From the NCBI GenBank assembly GCA_001692895.1, contig KV748191.1, positions 1,550,001 through 1,614,000 on the forward strand: a stretch of DNA of 64,000 nt, given 5' to 3'. The first letter of the stretch is position 1; the number at the start of each line of letters is the position of its first letter. Made by a program: the position numbers and the translations under genes. The notes below the pieces were generated by a model, which was given only the letters and a program-made list of their open reading frames with translations, searched no databases and was not told where the DNA came from. Below, in pieces: positions 56,300 through 64,000 of this stretch. The stretch comes from Cenococcum geophilum 1.58 (taxonomy: Eukaryota > Ascomycota > Dothideomycetes > Gloniales > Gloniaceae).

Positions 56300-58600
56300 C
56301 CGTATATGCGCTCCACTGGAGCTTACTATCTACCCATACTCCTAATACCCTTAGGCCCTAAACTGGTTAACCCCTAAAGCCTTAAATACGAATTATATAT
56401 TGGAGATCTGCAGATTGGTTACGTTTTCTTATAAAATAGATTAGCTAGTATTTCTCTAGTAAGAATTGGACTCTATAACGTTTTGCCTACTCTATATAAG
56501 TATTATAGGCTTTCTCTAGTATTCTGCAGTTCTCTGCGGCTATTGGCCCGTATATAATTAGGTTTGTGTTGTTAACGAAGCCTATCCCCTAGGTTGCCCC
56601 TTCTTTAAAGGAGTTAAGCAGGTTACTTATAAAGAAAAGGAAGAGTATAGGCGAGAGGGGTAATCCTTATGGTATTCCTGTTATAACTGCGATAGGGGGG
56701 CTCTGGTATCCGCTAAAGACTAGTGATATTTCTTTCTAGCCTGTAAACCCTTAGATAAATTATATAATCTATTCTAGGAAGCCCTTTGCCCTAAGGATAT
56801 ATAGGAGACGCTCGTGGGGTATATTATTGTAGGCACTACTAATGTCTAGGCTAAGCATTAATACTATAAAGTCCTTTCGCATTGCCTATATAGATTTAAT
56901 AGTGGTAGCGAGTAGCGTAAGTGCTAATAGTGTTAAGCGGTTCTTTCTTGCCCCTATTTAGCTTTGTGGTAGTAGGGCGTGTTCCTCTGCCGTGTTTGCT
57001 ATATATTCCGCTATTACCCTTTCTAAGATTTTGCTAAGGGTGTTTTTTAAGGTAATAGGGCGGTAGCTTTCTGGGATTAAGTAATCTGCTTTGCCTTCTT
57101 TTTATAGGATAACCGTTATTATAGATCTTCCGAGTTATAGGTAGTAGCCTATAGTAAAGTATGCTTTGGCTATATCTATAAGCTAAGGTGCTATAAGTGG
57201 CCTATAGGTTTTTAGGGCCTTATTTAGAATCCTATCTGGTCCTAGTGCTATATTATTTAAAAGGCGGCTAATAGTTCTAGCCATTTCCTCTATTATTATG
57301 TCGCTGTTAACCTATAGGCGAGTTACCGGTGTTTCGCCTGTGATATTACTAAGGTCTGCTAAAGCCGGTTAGGGGAAGAACCTTTTTATAAGGATCTTTA
57401 CCTTCTTATCGTTGTTATTTATGGCCTATAATTCTCCTACTCTTCATAGGGGTAGTAGGTGTAGGTCTTCTGCTAGGCGCCCTGCCTTTTTCTTTACCTA
57501 TTTTGCTATATTCTAAAGGCCCTTATTATAGGGGAGGCTCGGGTTAGAAGTATACTTATTTATAAACCGTCTCCAGTTATTCCTTGCTTCTTTTTTTAGG
57601 GTATTCTTTAGCTGGTTTCTTATATCTTTATATCGTCTCTCGTCTTTAGGGTTATAGCTACTTATATATTTCCTTCTTACTTATTATTAGCTGGCAATCA
57701 AAACTGCGCATTATGTAGACTATACGTGTCGCGTGTAGGGGCCCGGTTTTAAGATTGGGTAGTGCTCTTCTAGCCTATTTTTAATCGCTGCCTGGATCCT
57801 TTCTAGTCTTCGGTCGATTTTCTTAGGGGTAGTTAATAGGCCTCGCTCGTTTAGTATTAGGTGGATTTCTTCTAGGTCTTAGAGTTGTTGTTTAACTGTA
57901 TTAAGGAAACTATCTATCTTAAGCTTCCTTATTGCGTATCTTTTTCTATTTAGTTGCGCTTTAGTATCTAGATCTAGCTATATCTAGATAGGGATATGGT
58001 CTAGGGTAAGTGCCCATTTTTCTTTGGGGTTGTACCTTTCAAGTCTCTGGTATAGGCCTTTATCTATAAATATAAGGTTAATTATACTTCTAGCGGTGCC
58101 TTATTACTATATAATTGCTCCTAGGGGGGTAGCTAGCTTAAGGCCCTAAATATCTATAGCTCTTAGTAGGCACTCTAACTGTTAGTCTGCAGTAATATGG
58201 ATACCCCCCTACCGCAGGTAGTGGAGGTTTATATCTCCTAATAGGATAGACTCTATACCTTTGGTTTCTAGTAAGCTTATTACTGATATAATATTCTCTG
58301 TTTGTGGGACCCCTTTAACCCTAGGGTTATATATATTAATAATTTGTACCAGTCCCCTATATATTTGGATTATTATAACTATAATATCTGGGTTAACTGC
58401 CTGTTATGACTATAAGGATAGGCTAATAGCCTTGCTAATTATAAAGTATATACGTATGGCTGCTTTTGGTTTATATAGGAGCTGGAATCCTTAGGGGCAG
58501 TATGTTAATTATATAAAGGTATTGTAATACGGCTCTTGTATAGCAAGGATATAGTATTTCTCTGGGTTTAGACTGTCTAGTAGGGGCCTTGCAAGGCGGT
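56300..58600 (-). pseudogene. LINE ORF2 relic: endonuclease and reverse transcriptase
   Basis: Reverse-strand translation shows the endonuclease core ESILLGDINLHYLR (58221-58240 codes GDINLHY; family GDFNxHH). The RT blocks are SYRPITLKNTLSKILERVIAEYI, then MLSLDISSAYNNIPHERL, then GLPLSPILFLFFISNLL, then GFVNNTNLIIYG. In the last block the catalytic Asp-Asp of the YxDD box is Asn-Asn (AACAAC at 56568-56573 on the complement). Stops replace Trp and Gln at many sites. All changes are G-to-A on the coding strand, the RIP direction. Confidence 0.87.
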
Positions 58601-60224
58601 AGTTTATATTGCCGCAGTTATATTATATAATGGATAGGTAGCGGACCCCCGGCGAGGGTCCTTTAACTCTTCTTTATTCCTCGCTTTTTCTATTTCTACT
58701 TTTTCTAGGATATTTAGAGCTTCTGTCTCTTGTATCTATACCCTAGTTACTACTTATTTTATATAGAGCTTTCCATTCCCGTATTTTGTGTTCCTATTAG
58801 CGCTTTTATGTCTAAATCTGTTATTATTACCGGTTCTTCCCCTGTTCTTACTAGTCGGCTATATACCCTTTATAGGTTGGCTGCGAATGTTATATTTGCC
58901 GCATTAAGTCTAATTCTTAATTGTCCTGGTCTTAAGCCTGCTATTGCTGTCTATAGGGGTCTTCCTACGGGGCGTCCTCTCCCTTATGTCCCCTGTGACC
59001 CTTATATCCCTAATTAGTCTAGTGATATTACGCGGCGTTACTTCTAGCCCGTTAAGGCTTGGGATAGCTGGCCTAGCCCTCCAGTATTAAAGGTAGGAAA
59101 CGCTAGGAAAGCACCTATGTCCCCCTAGCTTATCGCCTATTGTTTCTATTCGTATAACCTAGCGTATAGTTATTCCCGTAGCTGTTAAGCCCTTACCTTC
59201 CGTCTTCTGTATTTAATGCAGTCTTCTCTCTTCTATACCTTATATGTGCTTTAGTAACAGTTCGCGCATTTTGTTTAGTCTTAATTTAAGCAATATCTCG
59301 TATTATAGGGGCCTGTATAGTGGCCGTAGCATACCTATACTGCGTATATAGATTAGGTGTGTCCCTATTATATATAGCGATAGCATCGTTCTAGGTGTAG
59401 TCTGTAATTATAGAGCCTTATATTATATATAAGGCTATTTATAATTATTCCTTTTTGGATAAGGAGTTTTTGCATTCCTAATATATGTATACTAATAATA
59501 AGGGAGCCATGCGTTCATCCGGCGTCTCTTTAGCAAGTCTTTAGCAACCCTTATATCCTCTTGTTGTTTTTATTATATACTTAGTTTACATTTTCCTATT
59601 AAAGCTATTAGATTTGGGTGATTTTAAGTCCTAGTATAAGGCGTTCCGTTTGTCTTACTATCTCCTATATAATTACTATGTTATCTGCCTAGCGTCCCTT
59701 TTTTACCCTAAGGCTTATAGAAACCGCTAGAACTTTAACTGGGTAATCCTTATAAAGTACTTTTATGCTAATACGTTCTCCTAGCCTATCCCCTACCCTT
59801 ACGGCTCGTTCCTTTACCTATTAGTCCTTTAGGGTGACTCTAATATCTCCGCTCTTAAGGTATTAGACTATAATAGCGTTATAGACCTCTTTATATATCT
59901 TTATAAGGACTTCTATTTCTAATTATCCCCTAAGCCCCTCTACTTATTCTATGTTTAGTTATATTATAATTATATACCCGGTTATTAACTTAAGGGGGGT
60001 AGGTTCCTTATACTGTAAAAGCGTAGCTACGGCGGCCTAGGTGCGGTTCGCCGGTAAGGGGGGGTTATACTTATTTTTAATTTTGCTTAGCTATTAGAGG
60101 ATTTAATTAAGGGTTTGCTAGAGGGGCGCCTAAGGTTCACTAGACTAGCAGAGCTATTCTACTAGCTACATTAGTTTATTATAGCTAACGGTTACTCCCC
60201 CGTAATTCTAGATACTAAACGCGT

Positions 60225-60500
60225 TTAATAGGCTTTATATTTTATTAGATGCCTTCTTAATAGAGGTATTTCCGCTTTATGGTGTAGTATTCGCCCGTCT
60301 TTGTTGTGGAGGGCCATTGCTGGGCGTAGTTCTAGCGGTCGCGCGCGAGTGCGAGCTACCGTCGTTCGACGTATGCCTCCCCTGCGATGCATGTATCTTA
60401 GGGGGATTCTCTGGGTGTTTTTCAGGGTTCTTTTGGTTGGTTTTGGTCTTTTTAGGCCGGGTGCAGCAAGAGCTCCTATTAGGTATGTTAAGTATATCTG
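60225..60500 (-). pseudogene. LINE ORF1 5' remnant
   Basis: A still-open basic stretch of about 90 codons (RPKPTKRTLKNTQRIP..., Arg/Lys-rich) at the 5' end of the LINE. The position fits the start of ORF1. No specific domain is visible. Confidence 0.4.
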
Positions 60501-60779
60501 TAGCACCGTTTTAATATGTAGCTTTAAGCTCCTGTTCTATATTCCGTTTTAATCTAGAGCTCTTACATACGCGCTAAAGTGACGACTTCTTGTAATATAG
60601 CAACTCCACGCACCTTAATCGCGATACTGCAGTTGCATTTGCAAGCCTTATATAATGTTATTATCTTAACCTTTATAATCGCGATAAGCTTATTTCCGGA
60701 GGGCGCTTATACTTAGTATACTAATATATAGTAAGGAATAAGGTAGATAACGTAATTGCTTTACGGCTATAAGTAACGA

Positions 60780-61766
60780 CTTGTAAATGTAACTTATATA
60801 AGGCCTAAGGTATTTAGGAAGCTTTTTAATTAGTTATAACTATACGGCGATTTAAAGGACACGAAGCTTCTATTAGCGGCCGAAAAGCTAATAATATTCC
60901 TAATAATATTTACTAATAATTCGTTATATAGATTGCTAAGTAAGGTAACTTAACACTTATCTGTAACGATCTACTAGTAAGTATTTACCTGCTAGTAAAA
61001 CTTCTAGTACTAATATACTACCTTGTAGAGCCGTATATAAAGTCCTTCCTGGCCTTCTAAAACTATATAAGGAAGTCATTCAGCTTCCTCAGAACTTTAC
61101 TCTAGAAGAGATTGCTAATAACCCCAAACAATATCCTTTCTTTGCTAATTGTATTGGAGCTCTTAATAGTACTTATTTATTAGTCTTTATAAGAGGCGGG
61201 TGTATAAGGTAAGCTCTATAGCGTGGAAGAAAGGGAGGATTATCGCAGAACGTTCTTGTAGTTGTTAATTTCTAGATAAACTTTTAATACATTCTGGCTA
61301 GTTAGGAGGGCTCTACTTACGACTCTAGAGTTCTTAATTTAGTAAAGGCTAAAGGATTTAAAGCCTTACCTGGTAGATACTATATCGCAGATACTAGGTA
61401 CTCTAACACGCCTATAACTTTAACTCCCTACCATAGTGTACGATATTATCTTTATAAGTAAGTATAGGCAAATATAAGGCCACAGAACGTAAAGGAGCTC
61501 TTTAATCTTTAACATGTGGCTCTAAGGAATGTAGTGGAGCGTACTATAGGCATTTTTAAGAATTGTTTCTGGTACTTTAAGGCTAGTAGGTGCAGTCTCC
61601 CTTTAAGTACGCAGGTAGATGTGGTGTACGCTTTAACTATAGTGTATAACTTTATAAATATAAATAATCCAGATAATCTAGGTTACTTTCTAGAGATATA
61701 GGATAAGGTTATAGATAAGGAAGATGTAAGGCTTATAGAGGTAGAAAACAATATAGTTATAAACTA
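60780..61766 (+). pseudogene. Harbinger transposase relic (DDE_Tnp_4)
   Basis: One plus-strand frame holds FFANCIGALNSTYLLV, GGLSQNVLVVVNF, GSTYDSRVLN, GFKALPGRYYIADTRYSNTP and LRNVVERTIGIFKNCFWYFK. These are the standard blocks of Harbinger nucleases. The first catalytic Asp (expected ALDGT) is Asn at 61165; the second (ADxxY) remains at 61390 and the Glu (VERTIG) at 61537. About eight TAA/TAG stops sit where Gln or Trp is expected. Confidence 0.87.
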
Positions 61767-61949
61767 AAGACGCGATAAGATCGCGGAGCTTATATAGTAG
61801 GGTTACTACGAGGTAATCGGCAGGCCAATTAATTGAGAATATATAGTAGATTTGGGTGTATTTACTATAGAAATCTATATAGTTTCCCTTTATATATTAC
61901 TCTCTAATTGTCTATATAGTAAGGCTTTAAAAAGCGACTTAGATCTCAC

Positions 61950-63039
61950 CTAAAATCCCACCTATATTTAAGCTTCGCCGAAGCTCTATAACTTTAGCCG
62001 TTATAAGAAATAATCTAGTAGTAAACTCCGTCTTAAAAGCTCGTAAAATAGCTAGTTGCTCTATAGAATCTAGGTAACTAAACTCGTAAATAAACTCTGC
62101 GGAGGCCTTCTCTTAAGGAGACTTCTAGGCTATTAGCTCTCTCATAGCCTTTATCTCTCTCATTACCTTCTCTACCGTCTCCTCTAGTGCCTTTACAACT
62201 TGCCGTTTTCCTTACTGGCGCTTCGCATTAGATTTAGTGGCTTTAGCAGCTTACTTAATAGCCCGCTTCCATATAGCTAGTAAAGAAGGTTAACTTAGCG
62301 TTAAGGAAGATCTAGAAGGACTAGGGCGCTTAGCTAAAGGTAAGCTTAATTAACTGCGTTTAATAGAGCTAAGAGCTGACTCTAACTTAAAGGCCTTATC
62401 TACTTCCTCCTCTTTCTCCTTATTCTCCTCCTTATCTTCTTTATTTGCTAGACCTAATACCTACAAGGCTACCGCTAAGAGAAGTTCGGGGTCTATATAG
62501 CTCTTAATTACTTTATTAATTAACCTTAAATAATTACCTGTTGCTAAAATTCCGTTAAATAGCTCCTGTAGTAAATTTAGGAAGGTAGGTGGCGTATTAC
62601 GAAACTTCTTAGCGGTAGGATTAGCTTTAAAGTAGGCCTCTATAACTTCCTTACTAGCAATAGGTACGCCTTTATTTTCGTTCTACCCCTAGCCAAAGAG
62701 GCTATAGAGCTCCTTCCACAGCTTTTAATCCCTCTTATGGTTATTATACTTACTCTTAATTTGCTTAATAGTAATAGGCTACTAGGTAATAGTAAGCGTA
62801 CGATTAAGGGTAATCTTCTAGCCGTTAGCTTTATAGGAGCTATCCGCGCGATATTCTTTCCAAACGGCCTTAACAAGGCCTTCTAACATCGCCTCCTCTA
62901 TCTTATCTGTCCATCTTAAACGCGCATTCCTGTGCCCCGCGGGCGTCGCTGTAACTCTACTACGGCTTATACAGGAGGTAGGTAAAGATATAGGAAACGT
63001 TAATCGCAGAAAGGGCGTTGGTTAAGGAGGAGGCTCCAT
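61950..63039 (-). pseudogene. Harbinger accessory gene relic, Myb/SANT-like domain
   Basis: From an ATG at 63039 the minus strand reads LRWTDKIEEAMLEGLVKAVW, then KANGWKITLNRTLTIT, PITIKQIKSKYNNHKRD and KLWKELYSLF, the Myb/SANT-like DNA-binding domain found in the second gene of fungal and plant Harbingers. A helical C-terminal part (ALEETVEKVMREIKAMRELIA) follows. Stops replace Gln and Trp. It normally helps bring the transposase to DNA. Confidence 0.78.
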
Positions 63040-63271
63040 TGTTACACTAAAGTAGGGAGTCGCGATAGAGGCCTGGTGGCAGAGAGGGTTATTTGTATTA
63101 TGCGAAGTCAAATCTAAAGCTTTATTCTGGAGCTGTAACCGAACAATCGACTTAATTACAGATTCAAATGAGCAACGTTAGTAGCCGCCACTAATTACAG
63201 AATAGGCGACACTAAAAGGCGCACGGATTGAATAGTTATGAAATGGAGGCGATTTGCAACCGAACACCCCC

Positions 63272-63435
63272 TAACATGTCTAGCCGTAGCTGTTACGATT
63301 CAGATCTATATTTTCTACCACAGGGGGCCGCAGATCAGAGCGAGGAGTAAGTTTGCGCAGTCATTGGAGGCCGAGCGGGAGAAGAAGATCGAGAAGGTTA
63401 AGGAGCTGGGAATGAGGAGAAGATGTGGCGTCTAG
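63272..63435 (+). pseudogene. MFS transporter relic, right piece after the insertion
   Basis: After the TAA duplication the sequence reads TCLAVAVTIQIYIFYHRGPQ, then RARSKFAQSLEAEREKK and the C-terminal tail up to TAG 63433. Removing the element and one TAA copy joins it in frame to LYVSTLL at 54728, giving the expected last helix and basic tail of the same MFS family. So the transposon entered what was then an uninterrupted stretch of the gene. Confidence 0.9.
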
Positions 63436-64000
63436 ACTAGATATAAAAAGGAAGCTTGAATGTGCCGCGATTGGGTTTGGGAATTCGGAACGATAACATT
63501 CTTTTGCAGTCTGAGCACGGGAGCAATAAAGCTCGGAGTTAAGACTGGATGAGATAATGCCATTGTTTTGTATACTACCTGCACATAGTCGCGTTGATTC
63601 TCGGCCACTGCAGAGCTCTCTTCATGATACTATCAGTAATAAAGTAGAAGCTGTCACACGTTCCATGTGTAATGCACTCACCGCTGCCTGCACAGAAGCA
63701 GCAAGGAAGATGGTGAAGATTTAGACTACCACTAAGAACCCTCTAACGATCCCCAATCTCTATATGATTCTAGAGTTAATTTATGCATACATATTCGCTG
63801 GTTTTCTATTATTTGCGTTGGTTTACTAACTTGTTGCATCACCGGCCAAATAACTTTCGGACAGTGCAAGTCCATAAAGTGCTTGTGGCAGAATGCACAC
63901 CGGCAACAGGCAGAGAAGTAGAAGCACACACTACCACAGCGTGCATTAGGATGTCTTCGGGAACATAAGCTGAAGTACGCTGTGATGTGTCTGTGAGCAT
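63436..64000. other. 3' end of window, no gene seen
   Basis: Follows the stop of the MFS relic. Only short overlapping ORFs, no motifs. Confidence 0.45.

Larger units (their letters stand above)
54933..60500 (-). mobile_element. Tad1-like LINE retrotransposon, RIP-degraded
   Basis: Flanked by a 16-bp target duplication TAGCACCGTTTTAATA (54917-54932 and 60501-60516), in the Harbinger sequence. On the minus strand it contains, in order, a decayed gag-like ORF1 (with a degenerate zinc-knuckle region near 59090-59190), an AP-type endonuclease and a reverse transcriptase, then a 3' end with a short TTA/TAA repeat tail (54933-54946). The size of 5.57 kb fits a near full-length element. Confidence 0.88.
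54730..63271. mobile_element. PIF/Harbinger transposon with a nested LINE
   Basis: The ends are GGGGCCGTTCGGTTGC at 54730 and, reversed, GGGGGTGTTCGGTTGC ending at 63271 (14 of 16 identical). Both are flanked by TAA (54727-54729 and 63272-63274), the family's 3-bp target site. Inside are relics of its two genes, a DDE_Tnp_4 transposase (+) and a Myb/SANT-like protein (-). Without the LINE (5568 bp plus the 16-bp duplication) the element is about 2.96 kb. A second copy of the end motif (TGTAACCGAAC, 63134-63144) is a subterminal repeat. Coding parts are heavily RIP-mutated. Confidence 0.9.

Noticed and set aside
63090-63152. TGTAACCGAACAATCGACT as the right end of the Harbinger element
   Set aside because: Joining here does not restore the transporter frame and the ends match poorly; the site at 63271 gives 14/16 identity, TAA duplication and a perfect frame.
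1-64000. CRISPR array, bacterial operon, phage or Starship captain gene
   Set aside because: No regularly spaced short repeats with unique spacers, and no tyrosine-recombinase motifs were seen; the genes and introns are fungal.

Overview
The window is nuclear DNA of a filamentous ascomycete (Pezizomycotina). The evidence is short GT-AG introns (about 47-112 bp), typical single-copy fungal housekeeping genes, a NACHT/WD40 NLR of the HET-E/HET-D type, and transposon relics whose stop codons sit where Gln or Trp codons are expected, as repeat-induced point mutation (RIP) would leave them. I do not name a genus.

Layout. 1-10.1 kb is accessory: an inverted repeat (667-813), a small secreted or membrane-anchored protein, two Ser/Thr-rich secreted proteins, and a broken FAD monooxygenase ending next to a RIP-degraded Tc1/mariner element with near-perfect ends (8265-9566). 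10.1-15.1 kb holds two tandem paralogues of an unrecognised fungal membrane-protein family, the second with a frame break, and a third Ser/Thr-rich protein. 15.5-35.8 kb is a conserved housekeeping block: mitochondrial carrier (-), SPT16 (+), RPN5 (+), FSH1-type hydrolase (-), IPI3 (+), a UBC-fold E2 with UIM-like and zinc motifs (-), ADP-ribosylglycohydrolase (+), choline/ethanolamine phosphotransferase (-) and a NIPSNAP protein (-). 36.5-40.0 kb is a HeLo-like/NACHT/WD40 NLR whose near-identical WD repeats are interrupted by an 8-bp tandem duplication. 42.2-50.2 kb holds a disordered coiled-coil protein and a GPI-type GH18 chitinase with a CBM18 domain and a 171-bp minisatellite. 51.5-63.4 kb is repeat-rich: two sets of inverted repeats, then an MFS transporter pseudogene split by a PIF/Harbinger element (54730-63271) that itself contains a Tad1-like LINE (54933-60500).

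How the genes relate. SPT16 (chromatin), RPN5 (proteasome lid), IPI3 (ribosome assembly) and the phospholipid synthase are core functions; several pairs share short divergent promoters. The flanks carry surface and secreted proteins, allorecognition-type immunity and transposons, as is usual for fast-evolving fungal sequence. Exon coordinates were worked out by hand from splice motifs and reading-frame continuity; joins that are less certain are marked.
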